From Hoeflea sp. BAL378 (GTDB taxonomy: Bacteria > Pseudomonadota > Alphaproteobacteria > Rhizobiales > Rhizobiaceae): a DNA stretch of 64,000 bases. A program made the position numbers and the translations under genes. Where the stretch lies: assembly GCF_000759435.1 (NCBI RefSeq), contig NZ_JRJG01000006.1, positions 1 to 64,000 on the forward strand. Direction: 5' to 3'. Shown here in pieces: positions 34,516 to 43,422 of this stretch (position 1 is its first letter; every line of letters starts with the position of its first letter). The notes below the pieces were generated by a model. It worked only from the letters and a program-made list of their open reading frames with translations. It had not been told where the DNA came from and searched no databases.

Positions 34516-35466
34516 ATGGAACTTGTCTTTACGACGGACAATCTTGCGCGCGCCAAGCGCTATGCCGCCTGGCAGGCGGCGATCTGCGACTTTTACGTTC
34601 ATGTCGATGTCAGGGCGACGCAGCCCGAGGATTATCGCGGTTTCATCCGCGAGGCCTGTTTCGGCGACGTCGTGCTCACCGACATCCTGCTGTCGGAACA
34701 AAGCATCCGGCGCAACGGCCAGCACATTTCCCGGCTCGACAAGGATTGCTACTACCTGCAACTGATCCATCACGGGCATCTCAATGTGCTGCAGCGCGGG
34801 GAAACCCATTCGTCCAACGCCGCGCGGGGGGCAATTTTCTACGCCACCGAACAATACGAGCTGCAGTGCATCGGCCAGGCCCGATCCTTCTATGTGGAGG
34901 TGCCACGGCTCGCTTTCGCCCGCCGGTTCCCCAATGGCGAGGTCCCCATCACCGGCACACTCAACACGACGCAGGGGCTGGGGCGGATCGCGGCCGAGTT
35001 CTGCTCCATGCTCGCGGCAGAGGCCTCACGTCTCGACGCCGCCATGCGCAGCCAGCTGGGCGAGCAGCTGGTGGATCTGCTGGCTGCGGCCTTGATGGCG
35101 CCTGAGGGAGACATGCCGATGCTCGACGGCTCGGTGCAGAAGGCGCGCCTTCGCTCCGTGCAGCAATGGATCGAGGACCATATCGGCGACCCCGACCTTT
35201 CCCTCGAGCGGGTTGCGGCGGCCAACGGCATGTCGCTGCGATACCTGCACCAGATTTTCCGGCACTGCGACAAGTCGGTGTCGGAGTGGATCTGGGGCCG
35301 GCGGCTTCAGCTTTGCTATGACCGGCTCGCCAAGGGGGAGGGTCCGTCGATCACATCGATAGCCTTCAACTACGGATTCAACAGTTCGGCCCATTTTTCC
35401 ACGGCCTTCCGCCGCAAATATGGAATGTCCCCGCGCGAAATAGTGCGCAGGGATCCGCAGGACTAA
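34516..35466 (+). CDS. AraC-family transcriptional regulator
   Basis: 316 residues. The N-terminal ~200 residues resemble the AraC_binding_2 domain (DFYVHVDVRATQ, DCYYLQLIHHG). The C-terminal ~100 carry two helix-turn-helix motifs (LSLERVAAANGMSLRYLHQIF and SITSIAFNYGFNSSAHFSTAF). A GAGGAGGGGG site precedes the ATG. It is divergent from the permease/propeller operon, so it most likely controls it. The effector is presumably that operon's substrate. Confidence 0.9.
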   Translation: MELVFTTDNLARAKRYAAWQAAICDFYVHVDVRATQPEDYRGFIREACFGDVVLTDILLSEQSIRRNGQHISRLDKDCYYLQLIHHGHLNVLQRGETHSSNAARGAIFYATEQYELQCIGQARSFYVEVPRLAFARRFPNGEVPITGTLNTTQGLGRIAAEFCSMLAAEASRLDAAMRSQLGEQLVDLLAAALMAPEGDMPMLDGSVQKARLRSVQQWIEDHIGDPDLSLERVAAANGMSLRYLHQIFRHCDKSVSEWIWGRRLQLCYDRLAKGEGPSITSIAFNYGFNSSAHFSTAFRRKYGMSPREIVRRDPQD

Positions 35467-35502
35467 GGGGATCAGCCAGGGCACGGAACGATGTGCGACG
35501 GG

Positions 35503-36237
35503 TCAGGACCCTTCGTTGTCCGCTTGGTCCGCAGCATGCTTGTAAAATCGCCTGATCGCCAGATGAGCTGACCGGATATCGAGATTGATGGCCCAGCGCG
35601 CTGCTGCCCGGTCTCTTCGCTCTACGGCCTCGATCGCATCGTCATGGATGCGGAACCCTATGTGGAACAGCCTGTCGAAGAGCTTTGCGTCCTTGCGCGC
35701 GGACGCCACGATCGGCCCGGTCCGGAGCCAGAGCGTGGAAATCAGGTCTAGGAGCTGCGGATAGCCGCCGGCCCGGTAAAGCTCGAAATGGAAAGCCTGG
35801 TTGCCTGCCAGTGCGGCATCGAAATCGCCGACGGCCAGAGCTTCGGCCATGCTGTCATTGTGGCGCTTGAGCGAATCGATCAGTGCCGGGTCCTTCGGCG
35901 CGCTCGCCGCCCGCTCGGCGGCGTAGCCTTCAAGCTGCATGCGAATGCGGATGTAATTCTCGTGATCCGATGCCAGATAGGGCGCGACGCGAAGGGTTCG
36001 CGGCCCGGATTGCTCGATCGCGCGTTCTGCGATCAGCCGGGCGAGCGCCTCGCGCACCGGCATAGCACTGGTGCCGAGCACCTCGGCGAGGGAACGAATC
36101 GAGATTTGTTCGCCGGGAAGGAATTCGCCCCTGAGAAGACCCAGCCGAAGGCTCTGGTAGACACGCTCCTGCACCGTGGACACATCTACCGGGACAAGCG
36201 TGCGCTGACCCTTGTTCATCAATTTGAATGTGTTCAC
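35503..36237 (-). CDS. GntR-family transcriptional regulator (FCD type)
   Basis: 244 residues. The N-terminal winged helix spans about 20-85 (VYQSLRLGLLRGEFLPGEQ, then LAEVLGTSAMPVREALARL). An all-helical FCD effector domain occupies ~95-235. The start is read as GTG at 36237 with a weak GAGG site; an ATG at 36219 is the alternative. Divergent from the Liv-type operon with a palindrome at 36395-36418 in between, so it is its likely regulator. Confidence 0.9.
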   Translation of the reverse strand: MNTFKLMNKGQRTLVPVDVSTVQERVYQSLRLGLLRGEFLPGEQISIRSLAEVLGTSAMPVREALARLIAERAIEQSGPRTLRVAPYLASDHENYIRIRMQLEGYAAERAASAPKDPALIDSLKRHNDSMAEALAVGDFDAALAGNQAFHFELYRAGGYPQLLDLISTLWLRTGPIVASARKDAKLFDRLFHIGFRIHDDAIEAVERRDRAAARWAINLDIRSAHLAIRRFYKHAADQADNEGS

Positions 36238-36394
36238 GTGTCGGGGGCCTCACTGGGCTGCGTCGAAAGTTGACTTGCCTCTGCAGGAGGAGAAGAGGGC
36301 CGCGGACCTGACGCCAACGGCCACGCTGGGGGCGTTGTACGTGCAATCGCCTGGGCAGGCAACGGTTTCGGGCTCTCGTCCTCTTCGCGGTGTA

Positions 36395-36418
36395 TTTGAT
36401 GTGTGATCACATATCAAA
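36395..36418. promoter_or_regulatory. 24-bp near-perfect palindrome with TGTGATCACA core, candidate GntR operator
   Basis: The sequence is symmetric over 24 bases with one mismatched pair; the core TGTGATCACA (36402-36411) is perfect. GntR/FCD regulators commonly bind short palindromes of this kind. It sits 122 bases before the binding-protein start and 158 bases before the gntR start. A TTTACA hexamer at 36423-36428 could be a -35 element, which would make binding repressive; the matching -10 is poor. The rest of the 302-bp gap (36238-36539) holds no gene I can support. Confidence 0.65.
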
Positions 36419-36539
36419 AATCTTTACAGAGTAGAATTCCTGTGTTTAGACTGCCGCCGTGTCCGAGGAGGGCACCGGGAAATGCAAACCACCCGGTCGC
36501 AACGGCACGCATGCAAACATCATCCGGGAGGAGAAGAAC

Positions 36540-37772
36540 TTGAAACGTCTCGCCATGATCGCGGCCACGTCCGCAGCGGCCCTGACCGCGTCCCCGCTTC
36601 ACGCCGAACCCTTGAAGATCGGCATCATCGAAAGCCTGTCGGGCGCACAGACGTCGACGGGCCGTCTTTACGCCAATGCCGTCAAATACGGCGTTGATCG
36701 CATCAACGAAGCCGGTGGCTTCAACGGCGAGCCTGTCGTGGTTACCGAATATGACAATGCCGGCGGAGCGCCCGATGCGGCGGACAAGTTCCGCAATGCC
36801 GTGGCCGACGGCGTCGACATCATTTTCCAGGGCGCTTCGTCGGCCATTGCCGGCCAACTGACCGAGGATGTGCGCAAGCACAATCTGCGCAATCCCGGCG
36901 ACGAGGTGATCTTCATCAACCTCGGCGGCGAGGCGATGGAGCTGACCGGCGAAAAGTGCCAGTTCTACCATTTCCGCTACACGACGACCGCACCGATGCG
37001 CGTGAACGCGCTGGTCGGCGCGATGAAGGAATCCGGTGATCTGGGGACCAAGGTCTATTCCATCAACCAGAACTATTCCTGGGGCCAGGACATGCAGGCC
37101 GCGGCCGCCGCGGCCGCCGCGGACGGCGGCTATACGGTGGTCGATGAAGTCCTGCACGACGTCAACAAGATCCAGGACTTCGCGCCCTTCGTGGCGCGGA
37201 TCAGCTCAGCCGCTCCCGATACGGTGTTCACCGGCAACTGGTCGAACGACCTGCTGCTCCTGATGAAGGCCGCAGGCGACGCAGGCCTGGACGTGACCTT
37301 CGCCACGGCCTTCCTCGACCAGCCCGGCAACATTGCGAACGCCGGCAAGACGGCGATTGGCCATTACATCGCCAACAATTATGACAATGCGGCCACCGAC
37401 GGAAAATTTGCCGAGGACTACAAGACGGCGACCGGGCATTACCCGATCTTCGTGGAAGGCCATTCCGCCTTTGCCCTCGGCGCGCTGCAACAGGCGCTGG
37501 GCACGGTCGATTTCGGCGGCGGCGACATCGACGTGACCAAGATCGCCCTGGCGCTGGAAAACACCACCTATGAAACTCCGCTCGGTCCGGTCTCGGTCCG
37601 CAAGGAAGATCACCAGACGATCCGCCCTGTGGTGGTGTCCAAGGTCGTGGAGAATCCCAAATATCCGGCAGATGAAACCAACATGGGCTTCGAGACCGTC
37701 AAGGTCATTGCCGGCGAGGACGCCATCTATCCGGTGCAGGACAGCTGCAAGATGGAACGCCCCGCAGAGTAA
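36540..37772 (+). CDS. Branched-chain-type ABC transporter solute-binding protein (LivJ/K family)
   Basis: 410 residues if started at TTG 36540, which has a GGGAGGAG site 6 bases upstream and yields a clean signal peptide (MKRLAMIAATSAAA, cut near residue 21). An upstream ATG at 36459 would add an unlikely polar leader. Peripla_BP_6 features include KIGIIESLSGAQTSTG and YSINQNYSWGQDM. Periplasmic receptor for the transporter encoded downstream. The later genes suggest a hydroxy- or keto-acid ligand rather than leucine, as inference. A hairpin follows at 37786-37820. Confidence 0.9.
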   Translation: MKRLAMIAATSAAALTASPLHAEPLKIGIIESLSGAQTSTGRLYANAVKYGVDRINEAGGFNGEPVVVTEYDNAGGAPDAADKFRNAVADGVDIIFQGASSAIAGQLTEDVRKHNLRNPGDEVIFINLGGEAMELTGEKCQFYHFRYTTTAPMRVNALVGAMKESGDLGTKVYSINQNYSWGQDMQAAAAAAAADGGYTVVDEVLHDVNKIQDFAPFVARISSAAPDTVFTGNWSNDLLLLMKAAGDAGLDVTFATAFLDQPGNIANAGKTAIGHYIANNYDNAATDGKFAEDYKTATGHYPIFVEGHSAFALGALQQALGTVDFGGGDIDVTKIALALENTTYETPLGPVSVRKEDHQTIRPVVVSKVVENPKYPADETNMGFETVKVIAGEDAIYPVQDSCKMERPAE

Positions 37773-37785
37773 TCCTCCCAGGACC

Positions 37786-37820
37786 GTGACCCGGTCGGCG
37801 CAAGCCGCCGGCCGGGTCAC
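37786..37820 (+). other. 9-bp intercistronic hairpin after livJ-type gene
   Basis: GTGACCCGG (37786-37794) pairs exactly with CCGGGTCAC (37812-37820), and an inner CGGC-GCAA-GCCG stem can extend it. It starts 13 bases after the binding-protein stop and 26 bases before the permease ATG. No T-tract, so mRNA stabilisation or partial attenuation is likelier than full termination. Confidence 0.7.
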
Positions 37821-37846
37821 CCGTGCCCCATCATCCCGGAAGTCCC

Positions 37847-38788
37847 ATGGAATTTGCGATCATCTCCACGCTCAACGGCGTGACCTACGGCCTGTTGCTG
37901 TTCATGGTCTCCGCCGGCCTCACCCTCATCTTTGGCATGATGGGTGTCCTCAACTTCGCCCACGCGTCGTTCTACATGATGGGCGCCTATGTCGCCTATG
38001 CGGTTTCCTCGGTCTTCGGCTTCTGGGTCGGGATCCTGGTGGCGCCGATCGTCGTCGGCCTCGCCGGCATGGCGGTGGAGCGCTTCCTGCTGCCGCGGGT
38101 CCATGCCCACGGTCATGCCCATGAACTGCTGCTGACCTTCGGCCTGGCGCTGATCATCGAGGAACTGATCAAGATCTTCTTCGGCGATTTTCCGGTGAAC
38201 TATCAGATGCCCGCCGAGCTGCGGTTTTCCGCCTTCGAGGTTTTCGGCGCCACTTACCCGTTCTACCGGCTGTTTATCGGAGCCGTGGCCGTGGTGATGT
38301 TCGCTGCCCTGTGGGTGCTGCTGACGCGGACCCGCACCGGCATCGTGGTGCGCGCCGCCGAGCGGCTTCCAGCCATGGCGGAAGCCCTGGGGCACAACAT
38401 TCCGATTGTCTTCATGTTCGTGTTCGGCACCGGCGCAGCGCTTGCCGGACTGGCAGGGGCGGTGGCGGGAGCGTTCTACCCGACCAACCCGAACATGGCG
38501 CTCGAACTTGGCGTGATAGTGTTCGTGGTTGTCGTCGTCGGCGGGCTCGGCTCTCTCAAGGGATCGTTGCTGGCCTCGCTGATGATCGGGCTCTTCTCCT
38601 CGTTCGCCGTGGGCCTCGACTGGTCTCTCGCCAACCTCCTGGGCGTCGTCGGTCTCGGTGACTGGGCCCGGTCCGTCGGCGGGCTGCTGACCCTGGAGCT
38701 GTCCTCGATCAGCGCAACGATCCCCTTCGCGCTGATGCTGATCGTCCTGCTGGTGCGTCCGGCCGGCCTGATGGGCGAGCGGAACTGA
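37847..38788 (+). CDS. Branched-chain-type ABC transporter permease (LivH family)
   Basis: 313 residues with about eight helices. LNGVTYGLLLFMVSAGLTLIFG and GVLNFAHASFYMMGAY are diagnostic of LivH. The start at 37847 has a GGAAG site and begins MEFAII; an in-frame ATG 24 bases upstream lies in the hairpin region. It is followed after 1 base by the LivM-type gene. Inner-membrane channel subunit. Confidence 0.92.
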   Translation: MEFAIISTLNGVTYGLLLFMVSAGLTLIFGMMGVLNFAHASFYMMGAYVAYAVSSVFGFWVGILVAPIVVGLAGMAVERFLLPRVHAHGHAHELLLTFGLALIIEELIKIFFGDFPVNYQMPAELRFSAFEVFGATYPFYRLFIGAVAVVMFAALWVLLTRTRTGIVVRAAERLPAMAEALGHNIPIVFMFVFGTGAALAGLAGAVAGAFYPTNPNMALELGVIVFVVVVVGGLGSLKGSLLASLMIGLFSSFAVGLDWSLANLLGVVGLGDWARSVGGLLTLELSSISATIPFALMLIVLLVRPAGLMGERN

Positions 38789-38789
38789 G

Positions 38790-40076
38790 ATGATGACCAT
38801 GCGAAACCTTCTCCTTCTCGCAGTCGCGCTGGCCCTGCTCGTCATCGTCCCGCCCTTCCTGGGACTGGGCTGGCAGAACATGCTGGTCAATGTGCTGATC
38901 GCCAGCCTGTTTGCTCTGGCGTTCAACCTGCTGATCGGCCAGGCCGGTCTGCTTTCCTTCGGCCATGCCGCCTATTTCGGGGTGGGCGCCTTCGCCGCGC
39001 TCCATCTCATGCGGGCGATCGAGGGCGGGCTGCCGTTTCCGACTCCGCTCGTGCCCCTGGCCGGCGCCGCGGCCGGCCTGCTCATCGGCCTGATCGCCGG
39101 CTACTTCGCGACCATGCGGTCGGGGGTCTATTTCGCCCTCGTCACTTTGGCGATCGCCGAGCTGTTCCATTCGCTGGCTCCGCAATTGGAAGGGGTCTTC
39201 GGCGGCGAATCCGGCATATCCTCGATGCGGATGCCGTGGAACGGCATCGTCTTCGGCTCGATGCTCGAGGTCTATTACCTGACCCTGGCATGGGTCCTGG
39301 TCTGCGGCTTGGCGTTGTGGGCCTATACCCGCACGCCTTTCGGACGGCTGACGCTGGCGTTGCGGGACAATGAGCAGCGGGTGCGCTTCCTGGGCTACAG
39401 CGCCCATACCGCCAAGGTGATCATCTTCACGGTCTCGGCAATGCTGACCGCGGTGGCCGGCTCGCTGCAGGCGATCTCGATCGAGACCGCGAACTATTCG
39501 CTGTTCGCAAGCAACGTGTCGGCCCAGGTCGTGCTCCAGACCTTCGTCGGCGGATCCACCGTGTTCTTCGGGCCGGTCATCGGGGCTACGGCGTTCACGC
39601 TGTTTTCGTTCCTGGTCTCCGACCTGACCCGCTCCTGGGTGTTCTATCAGGGCCTGATCTTCGTCCTGGTGATGCTCTATGTCCCCACCGGCATCGGCGG
39701 CGTCATCCAGCACCATATCCACAATCGCCGGCAGCTCGACTGGCGGAACATGGCTGGCCACTACGTGCTGGCGTTTGTCGGCGCGTTGCTGCTCACGGCG
39801 GGCGTGGTGTTCCTGACCGAAACCGTCGCGGTGCTGTTCGGCGAGGACTACGCCATGGTTCGGCACAATGCCGAGGGCGGCCTGCCGCCGTTTGAACTCT
39901 TTGGCGCCAGCTGGAATCCAACCGGGCTTCTCACCTGGCTGCTTCCGATCGTTCTTCTGATCGGCGGTGGCGCACTTCTGATCCGCGCCCGACGCAGGAT
40001 CAGCACCATCTGGGATCGCAAGGGCCCGAGCAATGCGACAGCGACAGAACCGCTGCTCGCGGGAGGTGCGAAATGA
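38790..40076 (+). CDS. Branched-chain-type ABC transporter permease (LivM family) with C-terminal extension
   Basis: 428 residues. The first ~310 match LivM (NLLIGQAGLLSFGHAAYFGVGAF at 46-69, and TFVGGSTVFFGPVIGA). The last ~115 residues add two further hydrophobic segments (~323-347 and ~381-400) and a basic tail, beyond the usual ~320-residue LivM end. The extension is in frame and free of low-complexity sequence, so it looks genuine. The stop overlaps the LivG-type start by ATGA. Confidence 0.9.
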   Translation: MMTMRNLLLLAVALALLVIVPPFLGLGWQNMLVNVLIASLFALAFNLLIGQAGLLSFGHAAYFGVGAFAALHLMRAIEGGLPFPTPLVPLAGAAAGLLIGLIAGYFATMRSGVYFALVTLAIAELFHSLAPQLEGVFGGESGISSMRMPWNGIVFGSMLEVYYLTLAWVLVCGLALWAYTRTPFGRLTLALRDNEQRVRFLGYSAHTAKVIIFTVSAMLTAVAGSLQAISIETANYSLFASNVSAQVVLQTFVGGSTVFFGPVIGATAFTLFSFLVSDLTRSWVFYQGLIFVLVMLYVPTGIGGVIQHHIHNRRQLDWRNMAGHYVLAFVGALLLTAGVVFLTETVAVLFGEDYAMVRHNAEGGLPPFELFGASWNPTGLLTWLLPIVLLIGGGALLIRARRRISTIWDRKGPSNATATEPLLAGGAK

Positions 40077-40843
40077 CCGCGACACCGACAACCCAGACGG
40101 CCCTTCGCCTTGCTGCGATCACCATGTCCTTCGGGCCGATCGAGGTGATCAAGGGCGTGAACCTTGATATCCGCGCCGGGGAACGCCACGCCGTGATCGG
40201 TCCCAACGGCGCTGGAAAATCCACGCTTTTCAACCTGATCTCGGGGATGTTCGCGCCGACTTCGGGCGAGATCTTTCTCAACGGCAACAGCATTGCCGGT
40301 CTCTCGCCGCATCTGATCAACCGGGCCGGTCTGGCGCGGTCCTTCCAGATCACCAACATCTTCCACCGCATGAGCGTGTTCGAGAACCTGCGCATCGGCG
40401 TGCTCGCGCGCCATGGGGTGCGCTACGGCCTGTTCCGGCCGGTTGCGGGCATGCGGCAGGTCAATGAGGAGACCGCCGAGGTGCTGGCCCGGGTCGGGCT
40501 CGAGTCGCGCGGGCATGATCTCGCCGGCGACCTCACCTATTCCGAACAGCGGGCGCTCGAGATCGGCATGACGCTGACCACCGGCGCAGAGGTCATTCTC
40601 CTCGACGAGCCGACAGCCGGCATGTCCCGGGAGGAGACCGAAAAGGCCATCGAGCTGATCCGCACGGTCACCGAAGGCAAGACACTGCTGATGGTGGAAC
40701 ACGACATGGGCGTCGTCTTCAGCCTCTGCGACCGGGTCTCGGTGCTGGTCTACGGGGACATCATCGCGACAGACACGCCCGAACGCATCAGCGCCAACCG
40801 GGCGGTCCAGGAAGCCTATCTGGGCGAGGAGGCGGCGTCATGA
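40073..40843 (+). CDS. Branched-chain-type ABC transporter ATP-binding protein (LivG family)
   Basis: 256 residues. Walker A GPNGAGKS at 43-50, Walker B VILLDEPTAGM, and an ABC signature reading LTYSEQRALE instead of the common LSYGEQR. The C-terminal NRAVQEAYLG is typical of LivG. Overlaps both neighbours by ATGA. Partner of the LivF-type ATPase. Confidence 0.92.
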   Translation: MTATPTTQTALRLAAITMSFGPIEVIKGVNLDIRAGERHAVIGPNGAGKSTLFNLISGMFAPTSGEIFLNGNSIAGLSPHLINRAGLARSFQITNIFHRMSVFENLRIGVLARHGVRYGLFRPVAGMRQVNEETAEVLARVGLESRGHDLAGDLTYSEQRALEIGMTLTTGAEVILLDEPTAGMSREETEKAIELIRTVTEGKTLLMVEHDMGVVFSLCDRVSVLVYGDIIATDTPERISANRAVQEAYLGEEAAS

Positions 40844-41550
40844 GCTTGCTCGAGGTCAAGGGGCTTCACGCCCATTACGGTAAGAGCCACATCCTGCACG
40901 GCATCGACATGGAGGTGCCCGAATCCTCCATCGTCTCGCTGCTGGGTCGAAACGGATCGGGCCGTTCGACGCTGCTGAAAGCGATGATGGGCCTGGTGCC
41001 GCCGACATCGGGAACGGTGACGCTGGACAGCCAGCCGCTTGCCGGCCAACGGCCTTACGCGATCTGCCGGCAGGGGATCGGCTATGTTCCGGAGGAACGG
41101 CTGGTGTTTCCCAACCTGACGGTTGACGAGAACATGTCCATGGGGATCCAGAAGGGCGCCCCCGGCGCCCATCACTGGTCTGTCGAGGAAATGTACGACT
41201 ACTTTCCCCGTCTCAGGGAACGGCGCTCCATCCGCGCCGGCTATCTCTCCGGCGGCGAACAGCAGATGCTGACCATCTGCCGCTCGCTGCTCGGCAATCC
41301 GCGGGTGCTGCTGATCGACGAGCCGACCGAGGGGCTGGCCCCGCGGATCGTCGAGGTGGTGATGGAAGTGATCCTCGATATCGGCCGCCGCGGCGTCGCC
41401 GTGGTGCTGGTCGAGCAGAAGCTCACCATCGCCCTCAAGGTGGCCCAGCAGGTCATGGTCATGGGCCATGGCGAACTGGTGTTCCGCGGCACGCCCGCCG
41501 AACTCGACGCCAATCGCGACGTGCGCCGCAACTGGCTCGAGGTGGCATGA
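40840..41550 (+). CDS. Branched-chain-type ABC transporter ATP-binding protein (LivF family) with Arg in Walker A
   Basis: 236 residues, normal LivF length. The Walker A loop is GRNGSGRST (36-44), with Arg42 where the invariant nucleotide-binding Lys is expected. The other motifs look intact: signature LSGGEQQMLTICRSL, Walker B VLLIDEPTEGLAP, and a switch region in VVLVEQK where LivF proteins normally lack a His. If this half cannot hydrolyse ATP, the LivG-type partner would have to drive transport. Coupled to it by ATGA. Confidence 0.9.
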   Translation: MSLLEVKGLHAHYGKSHILHGIDMEVPESSIVSLLGRNGSGRSTLLKAMMGLVPPTSGTVTLDSQPLAGQRPYAICRQGIGYVPEERLVFPNLTVDENMSMGIQKGAPGAHHWSVEEMYDYFPRLRERRSIRAGYLSGGEQQMLTICRSLLGNPRVLLIDEPTEGLAPRIVEVVMEVILDIGRRGVAVVLVEQKLTIALKVAQQVMVMGHGELVFRGTPAELDANRDVRRNWLEVA

Positions 41551-41589
41551 CATGACCTCCCTGCCGAAATCACATGGACTGGACAGACA

Positions 41590-42378
41590 ATGAACATCAT
41601 TGAACGGATGCGGCCGCGTTCCGGCCTGCGGGTGCTGGTGACGGCTGGCGCATCGGGCATCGGCGCCGCCATCGCCCGCGCGTTTCTCGAAGCCGGCGCA
41701 AAAGTGCTGGTCTGCGATATCGACGAGGAGGCCCTGGCCGAATTCGCCGCCTTGCATCCCGATGCAGGGATTCTCAGCGCCGATGTGTCGGACGAGGCGC
41801 AGGTAGGCCGCCTGTTCGATACCGTCCCCGAAGTGCTCGGCGGGCTCGACGTCCTGGTCAACAATGCCGGCATCGCCGGCCCGACCGGATCGATCGACGA
41901 ACTCTCTGTCGAGGACATCCGCCGGACCCTCGACATCGACCTGCTCGGCCAGTTTCTCACGGTGCGCCGCGCAGCGCCCTTGCTGCGCGCCAGCCAGAAC
42001 GGCGTGATCCTCAACATTTCGTCCGTCGCCGGACGCCTGGGCTATGCGCTCCGGACCCCTTACGCCGCGTCCAAATGGGGCATCGTCGGACTGACCCAGA
42101 GCCTCGCCAAGGAGATGGGCCCCGACGGCATTCGCGTCAACGCGATCCTTCCGGGCATCGTGCGCGGCGCCCGCATGGAGGCGGTGATCCGCGACCGCGC
42201 CGAGGCTGCGGGCATGAGCTACCAGGACATGGAGGCGCAATACCTCGCCAATATCTCGCTTCGGCGCATGGTCGATCCCGAAGACATCGCGGCCACGGCC
42301 TTGTTCCTGGCCTCGCCGGGGGGAGCCAACATCTCGGGCCAGGCGATCAGCGTCTGCGGCAATGTCGAGAACATCTGA
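41590..42378 (+). CDS. Short-chain dehydrogenase/reductase (SDR)
   Basis: 262 residues. Cofactor motif TAGASGIG at 18-25, CDID after the second strand (Asp favours NAD), NNAG at 91-94, Ser near 144-145, and Tyr158/Lys162 (YAASK). The C-terminus ISGQAISVCGN is usual for the family. It lies in the Liv-type operon directly before the BKACE gene, so oxidation of a 3-hydroxy acid to the 3-keto acid used by that enzyme is a plausible role. It starts 39 bases after livF. Confidence 0.9.
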   Translation: MNIIERMRPRSGLRVLVTAGASGIGAAIARAFLEAGAKVLVCDIDEEALAEFAALHPDAGILSADVSDEAQVGRLFDTVPEVLGGLDVLVNNAGIAGPTGSIDELSVEDIRRTLDIDLLGQFLTVRRAAPLLRASQNGVILNISSVAGRLGYALRTPYAASKWGIVGLTQSLAKEMGPDGIRVNAILPGIVRGARMEAVIRDRAEAAGMSYQDMEAQYLANISLRRMVDPEDIAATALFLASPGGANISGQAISVCGNVENI

Positions 42379-42398
42379 CAGCAAGGACGGAAGAGAAC

Positions 42399-43334
42399 AT
42401 GGCCAAATCCCCTCGCAAGGTCATCGTCACCTGCGCCATCACCGGCGGTATTCATACCCCGAGCATGTCGCCGCACCTGCCGGTGACCGCCGATGAGATC
42501 GCGGCCCAGGCCATCGAGGCGGCGGAGGCGGGCGCGGCGATCCTTCATCTGCACGCCCGCAATCCCGAGGACGGACGTCCGACGCAGGATCCGGCGGCGT
42601 TTGCGGCCTTCCTGCCGCGCATCAAGCAGGCAAGCGATGCGGTGCTGAACCTGACCACCGGCGGCAGCCCGACAATGACGGTGGAAGAGCGTCTGCAGCC
42701 GGCATTGAAATTTGCTCCCGAGGTCGCCTCGCTCAACATGGGATCGATGAATTTCGGGCTTCACCCGATGCTCGACCGCTATGAGAAGTTCCAGCATGAC
42801 TGGGAACCTGCCTATCTCGAAAAGACCCGCGATACGGTCTTCAAGAACACGTTCAAGGACATCGAGCATATTCTCGAGCATTGCGGCGGCAACGGCACGC
42901 GGTTCGAATTCGAGTGTTACGACACCAGCCACCTCTATACGCTGGCGCATTTTCGCGATCTCGGCCTCGTCGAGGGACCGCTCTTCATCCAGACGGTCTT
43001 CGGCATTCTTGGCGGCATCGGCACCCATCCCGACGACGTCTCGCACATGAAGCGCACGGCCGACCGGTTGTTCGGCGAGGATTACGTGTGGTCGGTGCTG
43101 GGCGCCGGGCGCCACCAGATGCCGATCACCACGATGGCGGCGGCGATGGGCGGCAATGTCCGCGTCGGCCTTGAGGATTCGCTCTGGGACGGACCCGGCA
43201 AGCTGGCGCAAAGCAATGCCGCGCAGGTGCGCAGGATCCGTCAGGTGCTGGAGGGACTCGGTCTCGATGTCGCAACGCCCACGGAAGCGCGCGCGATGCT
43301 GGCGCTGAAGGGCGGAGATCAGGTGAATTTCTGA
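42399..43334 (+). CDS. Beta-keto acid cleavage enzyme (BKACE; 3-keto-5-aminohexanoate cleavage family)
   Basis: 311 residues, the family length. Zinc ligands are expected at His50 and His52 (ILHLHARNPEDGRP) and the Glu of VRVGLEDSLW; TTGGSPTMTVEER is a conserved loop. Members use acetyl-CoA to cleave a beta-keto acid into acetoacetate and a CoA ester; known substrates include 3-keto-5-aminohexanoate and dehydrocarnitine. The start at 42399 has an AGGACGGAAGAG region upstream; longer frames run into the SDR gene. Two dehydrogenase genes nearby (41590 and 44980) could supply its keto acid. Confidence 0.92.
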   Translation: MAKSPRKVIVTCAITGGIHTPSMSPHLPVTADEIAAQAIEAAEAGAAILHLHARNPEDGRPTQDPAAFAAFLPRIKQASDAVLNLTTGGSPTMTVEERLQPALKFAPEVASLNMGSMNFGLHPMLDRYEKFQHDWEPAYLEKTRDTVFKNTFKDIEHILEHCGGNGTRFEFECYDTSHLYTLAHFRDLGLVEGPLFIQTVFGILGGIGTHPDDVSHMKRTADRLFGEDYVWSVLGAGRHQMPITTMAAAMGGNVRVGLEDSLWDGPGKLAQSNAAQVRRIRQVLEGLGLDVATPTEARAMLALKGGDQVNF

Positions 43335-43422
43335 TCCCGGCGGGGATGCAGAACGGATTCCGGTACGCGACGACCGAGGAGGATCGGTCGCGCGCTCCGG
43401 CCAACCCGGGAGGAGAAGGACC

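Noticed and set aside
36402-36411. TGTGATCACA read as a CRP-type site
   Set aside because: CRP sites need six bases between TGTGA and TCACA; here the halves touch, and a GntR gene is adjacent, so a GntR operator is more likely.
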